Source: Syntrophus sp. GWC2_56_31
GTDB taxonomy: Bacteria > Desulfobacterota > Syntrophia > Syntrophales > UBA5619
DNA length: 44,835 bases
Direction of reading: 5' to 3'
Assembly: GCA_001829875.1 (NCBI GenBank)
Contig: MICN01000103.1
Coordinates: 1-44,835, forward strand
Shown piece by piece: positions 13,689 through 22,000 of the stretch. How positions within the stretch are numbered: position 1 is the stretch's first letter; every line of letters begins with the position of its first letter. The notes under the pieces are model-generated. The model saw only the letters and a program-made list of their open reading frames with translations. It made no database searches and had not been told where the DNA came from. The translations under genes were made by a program, and so were the position numbers.

Positions 13689-13734
13689 GAATCCACAGGT
13701 GTGTGGAGAAGGTTGTGGATAAACCTGTGGATAG
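13689..13734 (+). promoter_or_regulatory. Cluster of DnaA-box-like sites, 12-bp phased
   Basis: Three same-strand 9-mers start exactly 12 bp apart: TGTGGAGAA (13702), TGTGGATAA (13714, a perfect DnaA box) and TGTGGATAG (13726). A fourth, weaker site, GAATCCACA (13689-13697), faces the other way. An AT-richer stretch (about 13785-13815, including TAAATATGTTATGTAATAAC) follows. The cluster lies in the non-coding gap between ilvE and lolA. It could be a DnaA-regulated promoter region, a DnaA titration site or part of a replication origin; dnaA, dnaN and gidA are not nearby. Confidence 0.55.
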
Positions 13735-13889
13735 CTCGCGTAACTCTTCGTATGTCACGATTTTCTACCGGTTTGCATAAGGTTTGGGCGGTAAATATGT
13801 TATGTAATAACAGCTACTTAGAATCGAACAGCGCTATCTCGGCCACTTACGGGACCTTTTTGCCGGGAGATAAACCCCGCGGGAGAAAT

Positions 13890-14618
13890 GTGCCGTTTTC
13901 GCACTTCCCAAAGAGCGGTTTCCCCGTCAACCGGGATCGAATCCCCACCCTGCGTCAAACGGTGATGGCTATCCTCTCGTTTGTATTCCTTTTGCTTCCC
14001 ACTACCGTAATTTGTGCCCAGCCTCTCTCTTTGGAGCAGTTGACCGCGAAGACCCAGGAGATGTACGATAAAACCATCGACCTGAAGGCAACCTTCATCC
14101 AGGAAGTCACCATCAAATCCATGAAGAAGACCGAACGGGAAGAGGGTACGGTCTACTTCAAGAATCCAAAGATGATGCTGTGGGACTATACCAAGCCGAA
14201 GTTCAAGAAGCTGGTCATCAACGCCCAGAAGGCATGGCTTTACGTCCCCGAAGACCGCATGGTTTACGTCCAGAACGCCGAAGACGTTTACCGATCGCGA
14301 ATGGCCGTCAAATTCCTCTCCGGCATCGGCAGGCTCTCGGAGGATTTTCAGATCCGTTTTTCAAAAGATACCCCTTTCGACGGTGACGGGAACTACCGCC
14401 TAGTACTGACGGCCAAAGAATCGGGGAGCGGCGTCGACCGCCTCCATATCATTGTCGATGGGAAGATCTTCCAAATCCTCCAGTGCCGATTCAATGACTC
14501 TTTTGGAAATACCACACGGCTCCGTTTTAGCGACTTCAGCCTGAATACAGGGGTCCCCGACAAGTTTTTCACCTTCAAGGCGCCGGAGGGCGTCGAGGTC
14601 GTTCAGATGCCCCAATAA
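13890..14618 (+). CDS. lolA: Outer-membrane lipoprotein carrier protein LolA
   Basis: Periplasmic chaperone that carries lipoproteins from the LolCDE transporter to the outer membrane. A hydrophobic signal segment (VMAILSFVFLLLPTTVICA) is followed by the mature LolA fold: TIDLKATFIQEV, EGTVYFKNPKMMLWDY, WLYVPEDRMVYV. The start is uncertain. ATG 13965 would leave no basic residues in the signal peptide; GTG 13890, four bases after GGGAG, gives a 242-residue precursor with Lys/Arg before the hydrophobic core and is preferred. The open frame continues further upstream through the DnaA-box cluster, but that part looks non-coding. It lies 10 bp before the debranching enzyme gene. Confidence 0.87.
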   Translation: MPFSHFPKSGFPVNRDRIPTLRQTVMAILSFVFLLLPTTVICAQPLSLEQLTAKTQEMYDKTIDLKATFIQEVTIKSMKKTEREEGTVYFKNPKMMLWDYTKPKFKKLVINAQKAWLYVPEDRMVYVQNAEDVYRSRMAVKFLSGIGRLSEDFQIRFSKDTPFDGDGNYRLVLTAKESGSGVDRLHIIVDGKIFQILQCRFNDSFGNTTRLRFSDFSLNTGVPDKFFTFKAPEGVEVVQMPQ

Positions 14619-14628
14619 GAGACACTCT

Positions 14629-16602
14629 ATGATCCGTATTGACTGCAACGAATCGGATCCTCAGGAAATCGACAGGGAGTGGCTGGAGTCCGACGGTCAA
14701 GGGGGATACGCTTCGAGCACCCTTGAAAATTGCCATACGAGGCGTTACCACGGCTTGATGGTGGCCAATCTTCAGGCGCCGGAGGGTCGGTATGTCCTCT
14801 TTTCCAAGCTGGAGGACTCTTTACTTGTCAATGGAGACGAATATTTCTTCACTTCCCACCGGTATCCCGGCGTTCTTTTTCCGCCGGCGCCCCCTATTCT
14901 GAATGAGTTTCTTTTTGACATTTGCCCCCGGTTTATCTACCGCGCAGGTGAATCGAGTCTGCAGAAAAGTGTCCTGCTGGTCCCGGAAAGAGGCATCCTT
15001 CTTATCCGCTATGACCTGGCCGGATCCCCCAAGGCGGGTCTTTTGCGTCTGAAACCGTTTCTGGCCTACCGGGGGTACCACAGCCTTGCACACGCGAACC
15101 CCTATCTCCATAGCCAAACAGAGGAAATCGCAAACGGATTCAGTATCGAGCCTTACACGGGCATGCCCCCTCTTTTCATTCGAACCTCGACGTCATCGCG
15201 TTTCGTCGCTTCGCCTCTCTGGTATAAGCGCTTCGAGTACAGTCAGGAGCGGGAGCGGGGATTCGAATGGGAGGAGGACCTCTTTCTCCCGGGGATCATG
15301 GAGGTTCCCGTCGAAAAGGATAGCACGGTAATCCTTGCCGTCTCCTGCGAGTCATCGGAAGAGGATCCGGAAGTTCTCTGGGAGATCGAAATTCTTCGAC
15401 GGCGGAAAGAGTTTTCGGATGATGAAAAACTGGCCGATGGATTCACTGGAGAGGACCGGGAACTCTTTCTCGCCCTGCTCCGCGCGGGACGACAGTTTCT
15501 CATTAAGACGCCGTCGGGGAGACCGGCCATCATCGCCGGTTACCCCTGGTTCGCGAGCTGGAGCCGGGACACACTCATCTCCCTCCCCGGCCTCGCCTTT
15601 AGCGCAGGCCGGATCGGGGAAGGGGTCGAGATCCTGACCGAAATCGGCCGGCACGAGCAGGAATGTCTCCTCCCCAACTTCTTCTCCGCGTGCGGCGCCC
15701 CCGAAGCCTACAACACCGTCGACAGTTCGCTCCTCTATTTCCGGGCAGTCCAGGAGCTCTTCCGGGTGACGGACGATATCGGCCTGATTCACAATCGCTT
15801 CTGGCCCGTCATGAAACGGATCATCACCCGTTTCCTGGCCGGAACGCGGTTCGGTATCGGCATCGACGAGCGGGGCCTCCTCCATGCCGGCGAAGGGGGC
15901 AACGCCCTCACCTGGATGGACGCAACCGTAGAGGGGGTGCCGGTCACTCCCCGTCACGGTTATGCGGTGGAGATCAATGCACTGTGGTACAATGCCCTCG
16001 CTTTCGCAACCGACCTCGCCGGGCGATTTGACGACCGGGAAGGATCTTTCGCCGGCAGCCTTCCCGCCATCCGCCGGTCATTCCGGGAGACCTTCTGGAT
16101 CCCTGAGCTGGGCTGCCTTGGAGATGTTTTTCACAATGGCGTACTCGACCGCTCGATCCGACCGAATCAGATATTTGCCGTCTCCCTCCCCTTCTCACCG
16201 CTCGACCCCCAGGAGCAGACCGGCGTCGTCCGGACCGTGCGGGATCAGCTTCTCACCCCCTGCGGCATCCGGACCCTCTCGCCCTCCGATCCGAGGTACC
16301 GGGGCTGTTACCGGGGTAATGCCCAGGAGCGGGATTCCTCCTATCACCAAGGCACCGTCTGGCCCTGGTTGCTCGGCCCTTTCGGCGAAGCCGCCCTTCG
16401 CATCGCCGAAAACCAAGAACAGGAAAAGGAATCACTCAGGCGGCACATTCGGTTTTTCCTGAAAAACCATCTACGCGAGGCAGGGATCGGCAGCGTCTCG
16501 GAGGTCTTCGACGGGGATCCGCCCCACCGACCGGGGGGATGTATCGCACAGGCCTGGAGCGTCGCGGAACTGATCCGGCTGTACCTACTCATCCGGAAAT
16601 AA
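14629..16602 (+). CDS. Glycogen debranching enzyme (amylo-alpha-1,6-glucosidase, GH133)
   Basis: Removes alpha-1,6 branches from glycogen in the cytoplasm. The 657-residue size and both family regions fit the archaeal/bacterial GDE type: the N-terminal domain with EWLESDGQGGYASST and TRRYHGLMVA (residues about 17-45), and the C-terminal (alpha/alpha)6 catalytic domain with YPWFASWSRDTLISLPGL (about 304-321) and YHQGTVWPWLLGPF near the end. First enzyme of a plus-strand glycogen operon. The next gene begins 20 bp downstream. The ribosome binding site (AAGAGA) is weak. Confidence 0.93.
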   Translation: MIRIDCNESDPQEIDREWLESDGQGGYASSTLENCHTRRYHGLMVANLQAPEGRYVLFSKLEDSLLVNGDEYFFTSHRYPGVLFPPAPPILNEFLFDICPRFIYRAGESSLQKSVLLVPERGILLIRYDLAGSPKAGLLRLKPFLAYRGYHSLAHANPYLHSQTEEIANGFSIEPYTGMPPLFIRTSTSSRFVASPLWYKRFEYSQERERGFEWEEDLFLPGIMEVPVEKDSTVILAVSCESSEEDPEVLWEIEILRRRKEFSDDEKLADGFTGEDRELFLALLRAGRQFLIKTPSGRPAIIAGYPWFASWSRDTLISLPGLAFSAGRIGEGVEILTEIGRHEQECLLPNFFSACGAPEAYNTVDSSLLYFRAVQELFRVTDDIGLIHNRFWPVMKRIITRFLAGTRFGIGIDERGLLHAGEGGNALTWMDATVEGVPVTPRHGYAVEINALWYNALAFATDLAGRFDDREGSFAGSLPAIRRSFRETFWIPELGCLGDVFHNGVLDRSIRPNQIFAVSLPFSPLDPQEQTGVVRTVRDQLLTPCGIRTLSPSDPRYRGCYRGNAQERDSSYHQGTVWPWLLGPFGEAALRIAENQEQEKESLRRHIRFFLKNHLREAGIGSVSEVFDGDPPHRPGGCIAQAWSVAELIRLYLLIRK

Positions 16603-16622
16603 ATGGAAAGGGGTTGCAAGTC

Positions 16623-17873
16623 ATGCAAATTCTCATGTTCGGGTGGGAGTTCCCGCCGAGAATGAGCGGCGGTCTGGGCACAGCCTGTTTTGGCATGACT
16701 AAAGGACTGGCCGGTCTTGGCCATCGGATCACCTTCATCCTGCCGCAGGCCGATCAGACATCTGCTCCCTTTTTGAATCTCGTCGCTGCGTACGGTATCC
16801 CCGTTTCCAGCGCCGCCCTGGAAGACAGGGGGGCGGGGGTCCTCCATCGGCTCACGGTCCACCCGATTTCTGCCCTGCTCACCCCCTACCTCAACGAGGA
16901 CCGTTACAGGGAGCTCACCCTTTACGGAAGAAGCGGCTTTCGGAATTCCGCCGTCGTCTACGGCCACGATCTGATCGCCGAGGTTATCCGTTACGGACGG
17001 GCCGCCGGCGCCGTCGCGCGCCGCTTCTCCTTCGACATCATTCACGCCCACGACTGGATGACCGTCCCCGCAGCCCTTCTCGCCCACCGGATCAGCGGGA
17101 AACCCCTCGTCCTGCATATCCACTCCTTAGAATACGATCGAAGCGGCGATAACGTCAACGGGGAAATCCTCGCTATAGAACGGGACGGGCTCGAGCAGGC
17201 CGATCGCGTCATCGCGGTGAGCCACCGGACAAAAAGAATGATCGTGGAGCGTTACCAAATACCGCCGAAGAAGGTCTCCGTGATCTACAACGCTGTCTCC
17301 CGGAATGAGGCGCAGCGGATCTATCGCACCGAACGGACGGGGAGGCAGAAGACGGTTCTTTTTCTCGGCCGTATCACCTTCCAGAAGGGACCGGACTACT
17401 TCGTCGAGGCGGCGGCCAGGGTCCTTAAGGTCCTTCCCGACGTCACCTTCGTCATGGCGGGCGCCGGCAACATGATGCGGCAGTTGGTCGAACGGGTCGG
17501 CGAATTGAAGATCGGCGACCGTTTTCATTTCACAGGATTCCTCCAGGGGGAGGAGATCGAACGGATCTTCTCACTGAGCGACCTCTACGTCATGCCGAGC
17601 GTTTCCGAACCGTTCGGCATTTCTCCCCTGGAAGCGATGCTGTACGACGTCCCCGTGATCCTTTCCCGCCAATCCGGCGTCGCGGAGATCCTTAAACATG
17701 CCCTGAAGGTCGATTTCTGGGACATCCGGGAGCTGTCCGCCAAGATCATCGCCGTCCTGAAACATCCCGCCTTGATGGGTGTGATGGCTGAGAAAGCAAA
17801 GGAGGAGCTCCGGACGATCCGCTGGGACACCGCCGCAGAGCGAATCAGCGAGCTCTACCGGGAGACGGTTTAA
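16623..17873 (+). CDS. GT4 family glycosyltransferase, glycogen-operon associated
   Basis: A 416-residue retaining glycosyltransferase of GT-B fold. The N-terminus MQILMFGWEFPPRMSGGLGT is typical of GT4/GT5 glucan synthases. HAHDWMTVPAA follows, then the C-terminal donor-binding domain with FLGRITFQKGPDYFVEAA, the AGAG loop and the EX7E motif in SVSEPFGISPLEAM. Such proteins next to GDE and GH57 genes are usually annotated as glycogen synthase or alpha-glucan glucosyltransferase; ADP- or UDP-glucose preference cannot be read from the sequence. AAAGGGG lies 9 nt before the ATG. Together with the GT3 domain downstream, the operon would hold two glucan-synthase-like modules. Confidence 0.85.
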   Translation: MQILMFGWEFPPRMSGGLGTACFGMTKGLAGLGHRITFILPQADQTSAPFLNLVAAYGIPVSSAALEDRGAGVLHRLTVHPISALLTPYLNEDRYRELTLYGRSGFRNSAVVYGHDLIAEVIRYGRAAGAVARRFSFDIIHAHDWMTVPAALLAHRISGKPLVLHIHSLEYDRSGDNVNGEILAIERDGLEQADRVIAVSHRTKRMIVERYQIPPKKVSVIYNAVSRNEAQRIYRTERTGRQKTVLFLGRITFQKGPDYFVEAAARVLKVLPDVTFVMAGAGNMMRQLVERVGELKIGDRFHFTGFLQGEEIERIFSLSDLYVMPSVSEPFGISPLEAMLYDVPVILSRQSGVAEILKHALKVDFWDIRELSAKIIAVLKHPALMGVMAEKAKEELRTIRWDTAAERISELYRETV

Positions 17874-17895
17874 GTCTATTTTGAAAGCGATACGT

Positions 17896-19095
17896 ATGCC
17901 GAGCGTCTGTCTCTATTTTCAGGTCCATCAACCCTACCGTCTCCGAAGATACTCCTTCTTCGACGTGGGTCACATCCACAATTACGAGGACGAGACGGAA
18001 AACCGCCGGATACTTGACCGGGTCGCCCAGAAATGTTATCTTCCAGCCAATATGCTTCTGCTCAAGCTGATTGAGGAACAACAAGGGAAGTTTCGGATCG
18101 CCTTTTCCCTCTCCGGCACAGTCCTTGACCAGATCGAGCGGGGCCGGCCGGATGTCCTGGAGAGCTTTCAGCGGCTGGCCGCGACGGGATGCGTCGAATT
18201 CCTTAATGAGACCGATAGCCATTCCCTCGTCTTCCTCTTCTCACCGAGGGAGTTCAAGGCGCAGGTCCTTCGGCACAGAGAGAGGGTCCGCACCCTCTTT
18301 GATCAGGACAGCCGGACATTCCGTCATACGGAGCTGACCTACAGCAACGATCTGGCGATTGCCGTCGAGAAGCTCGGTTATGCCGTCATTCTCGCCGAAG
18401 GGACCGAGAAAATCCTGGGCCGGAGAAGCCCGAACCTTCTCTACCGTCCGGCGGGCTGCGCAAAGCTGAAGCTTCTCCTCAGGAATTACCGCCTATCGGA
18501 TGACGTGGCCTTCCGCTTCTCCGACCGAAACTGGGCCGAATTTCCGCTCACGGCGGCCAAATACGCCCATTGGCTTCACCGGATCCGAAGTGAAGGATCG
18601 ATCGTCAACCTGTTCATGGATTATGAAACTTTTGGCGAACATCAATGGGAAGAGACGGGAATCTTTAAATTTCTTTCAGCCCTTCCCGGGGAGATCCTCC
18701 GCCATCCGGAGTTCCGGTTCCAGACGCCCGCCGAGGCGGCCGACGGCAATCGCCCAGCCGGAGAGATCGATTGCCCGGAATTCATCTCCTGGGCCGACGA
18801 GGAGCGGGATATATCGGCCTGGCTGGGAAACGCCATGCAGCAGGATGCGGTCCACACGCTATATAAAATGGAATCCGCCATTCGCAGACGGAAGAACGAA
18901 GGCCTGCTCAAGACCTGGCGGATGCTCCAGACATCCGACCATTTTTACTACATGTGCACGAAATGGTTTTCCGACGGGGATGTCCACCGATACTTCAACC
19001 CTTATGAATCACCCTACGAGGCCTACATCAACTACATGAACATTCTCGACGATCTGTCGCAATCCATCAAGAACAGTAAAGGAGAATCACGATGA
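17896..19095 (+). CDS. GH57 family glycoside hydrolase (alpha-amylase/glucanotransferase-like)
   Basis: A 399-residue GH57 enzyme acting on alpha-1,4-glucans. Conserved regions are in order: FQVHQPYRL (HQP at 11-13), GCVEFLNET (about 98-106), the nucleophile glutamate in HTELTYSND (about Glu146) and the acid/base aspartate in MDYETFGEHQ (about Asp242). It is shorter than GH57 branching enzymes (500-plus residues) or 4-alpha-glucanotransferases (about 650), so alpha-amylase-like hydrolysis is the best guess. The ATG at 17896 gives the usual MPSVCLYFQVHQP start; an in-frame TTG at 17881 adds five residues. It overlaps the next gene by ATGA, indicating translational coupling. Confidence 0.88.
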   Translation: MPSVCLYFQVHQPYRLRRYSFFDVGHIHNYEDETENRRILDRVAQKCYLPANMLLLKLIEEQQGKFRIAFSLSGTVLDQIERGRPDVLESFQRLAATGCVEFLNETDSHSLVFLFSPREFKAQVLRHRERVRTLFDQDSRTFRHTELTYSNDLAIAVEKLGYAVILAEGTEKILGRRSPNLLYRPAGCAKLKLLLRNYRLSDDVAFRFSDRNWAEFPLTAAKYAHWLHRIRSEGSIVNLFMDYETFGEHQWEETGIFKFLSALPGEILRHPEFRFQTPAEAADGNRPAGEIDCPEFISWADEERDISAWLGNAMQQDAVHTLYKMESAIRRRKNEGLLKTWRMLQTSDHFYYMCTKWFSDGDVHRYFNPYESPYEAYINYMNILDDLSQSIKNSKGESR

Positions 19096-22000
19096 CGGAA
19101 ACACGCCATCTCTGCCTCTTCGAGGTGAGCTGGGAGGTCTGCAACAAAGTCGGAGGAATCTACACGGTCATCACGAGCAAAATCCCCGAAGCAACGAAAA
19201 GATACGGGGGAAATTACATCCTCCTCGGCCCGGACCTCAAGACCAACCCCGATTTCGAGGAGACGGACGAGGAGTGCTGGAATCGTATCCGCGAAGGCGT
19301 GGCCATCAAGGAGATCCCCTGCCGTTTCGGACGTTGGAAGGTCCCCGGCGAGCCCAAGGCAATTCTCGTCAGCCATGGCAAGAAATACAACCAGGACCAG
19401 CTCCTCTTCCGGATCTGGGAAGATTTCGGGGTCGATTCGATCGCCGGGGGGTGGGATTATGTTGAACCGGTGATGTTCAGCTATGCGGCAAGCGAGGTGA
19501 TCGAGACGATCTACAATGTCTATGTGAAACCCCGGGGGATGCAGGCCGTCGCGCAATTCCATGAATGGATGACCGGAGCGGGGCTTCTGGGATTGAAAAA
19601 ACGGGTCCCCGAGATCGGCACCGTCTTCACGACGCACGCAACGATCCTCGGAAGAACGCTCGCCGGTTCCGGCATGGACATCTACACGGCGATGGACCAC
19701 ATCTCGCCCCAGCGGGAGGCGAGCGCCCATAACATCACGGCAAAATGCTCGCTGGAGACAGCGTCGGCCCGCGAGGCGGACTGCTTCACGACGGTGAGCG
19801 ATATCACCGCCCGGGAGGCGAAAAACTTTCTCGGCAGGGCGCCGGACCTGATCACCCCGAACGGTCTGGACATCGAAATCATCCCCGACCTCGCGGCGGA
19901 CCGGGGGCTCGCCCTCAGATCTCGGAATGAGCTCCTCGCAGCCGCCGGTCGCTTGGTCTATCGAGACCTACCCGACGACACCCGGATTATGGTCATCTCG
20001 GGGCGGGGCGAATTCCACAATAAGGGAATCGACCTCTTCCTCGAAGCCCTTGCCCGCCTGAACGCGGATAAGGGGTCAAACCAGACCGTTATCGCCTTTC
20101 TTTTTGTCCTGAGCGGCTTCACCGACCTGATCCCCTGTCTGAAGACCGACGCCAAGCCCGACCCGGCGAATCCGCCTATCTCTACCCACCGGTTGCAGTA
20201 CGAGGCCTCCGATCCCATCATCCGGGCCTGCGAACGCCTCGGTCTCAAGAATTTCCCCCAGAACAGGGTCCAGGTGATCTTCGTCCCCGCCTATCTCAAC
20301 GGTCATGACGGCTTTATCAACATGCCCTATTACGAGGCCCTTGCCGGGTGCGACCTGGCTGTCTTCCCCTCCTATTACGAGCCTTGGGGGTACACGCCGC
20401 TGGAAAGCGCGGCGTACGCCGTACCGACGATCACAACCGATCAGGCCGGCTTCGGCCTCTGGGCGCAACAGAAGGCTGTGGCCAGCGATTGCAGCGGAAT
20501 CATCCTCCTCAAGCACCTGGGACAGCCCGAGGCCGTGATGACAGAAAACCTCTACGCAATTTTCCAAAATTATCTCAGTCTGAGCGAGGATGCCCGGCAG
20601 TGCATGAGAGCCAACGCTCGGGCTATCGCCAGCCAGGCCAACTGGAAAGATTTCTTTCGTTACTATGAGGAGGCCTATGACCGCGCCATCGCAGTCGCAG
20701 GTGTGCGGGCCGAGAAGCTCGCAGCGGGCGATATCAAGGCAGAGATGAGGCATACCTACGCCGGCATGGTTTCGGTCCAGCCACATTTCCGAACCTTCAC
20801 GGCAGTGGCCAACCTCCCCGAAAAGATTTCCCGCCTTCGGGAACTCGCCCACAACCTGTGGTGGGCCTGGAATCCCGACGCCCGCGAACTGTTCTCCGCA
20901 CTCGACCCCAAACTCTGGGAGCGGATGGGCAACAATCCCGTCCGGATGCTGGAGACCGTTTCCGCAGAGCGCCTCCGAGAGGCTTCGGAAAACGCAAGTT
21001 ATACGAACCGCTACAGCCAGATCTTCCGGCATTTCGACGACTATATGAACGAAAGGACGCCTTCGCCGTCGATCGGACCGCCCAACGGGATCAAATGGTC
21101 GCAGCCGGTCGCCTACTTCTCGACCGAATATGGACTCCATGACTGCCTGCCCATCTATTCCGGGGGTCTTGGAACCCTCTCCGGGGACCACCTGAAGACC
21201 GCAAGCGACCTGAACATCCCCCTCGTAGGTATCGGCCTTCTCTACAAGAACGGGTTTTTCAGACAGGTGATCGATAAAAACGGCGCTCAACTCGCGGAGT
21301 ATCCGGAAAACGACTTCTCAAGAATGCCTCTGCAGATCGTCCAGGACGACCGGGGAGATGCCGTGCAGATCTCCCTGGATCTCCCCGGGAGAACGCTATT
21401 CGCCAATATCTGGGAGGTTAGGGTGGGGCGCGTCTCGCTTTACCTTCTGGATACCGACGTCCCTCGGAACACCCCCCAGGACCGTAAAATCACCGAGCGC
21501 CTCTACTGCTCCGAACCGCGGACGAGGATCGAGCAGGAGATCCTCCTGGGGATGGGAGGCGTCCGGGTCCTGAAAAAGCTGGGAATCCGTCCCCGCGTCT
21601 ACCACATAAACGAAGGCCACTCGGCTTTCCTCCTGTTCGAACGGATCGACGAGCTGATGACGGAAGAGGGGCTCTCCTTCGACGAGGCGAGCGAGATCGT
21701 CCGCGGCAGCACCGTCTTTACGACACACACCCCGGTGGAGGCCGGGAACGAAAGATTCAGCAAGGAGCTGATCGAGCATTACTTTACGAATTTCGTGAAA
21801 CGGACGGGGATCTCCTGGTCCCAGTTCTGGGAACTGGGTCGCAAGGAAAGCGGTGAAGGGAAGCCCTTCTTCATGACAATTCTTGCCCTCAAGATGGCCT
21901 ACCGAAGCAACGCCGTGAGCCGCCTCCACGGCGAGGTTTCCCGCCGGATGTGGCGGGACGTCTGGAAAGGATTTGACGAATCGGATATCCCCATCGGTCA

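Noticed and set aside
13680..13889. Upstream extension of the LolA frame
   Set aside because: It covers the DnaA-box cluster and has no protein-like features; a signal peptide is needed near the true start.
20076..21290. 404-codon open frame on the minus strand inside the fusion gene
   Set aside because: Antisense shadow of the GT3-GT35 coding frame, which has conserved motifs throughout this interval.
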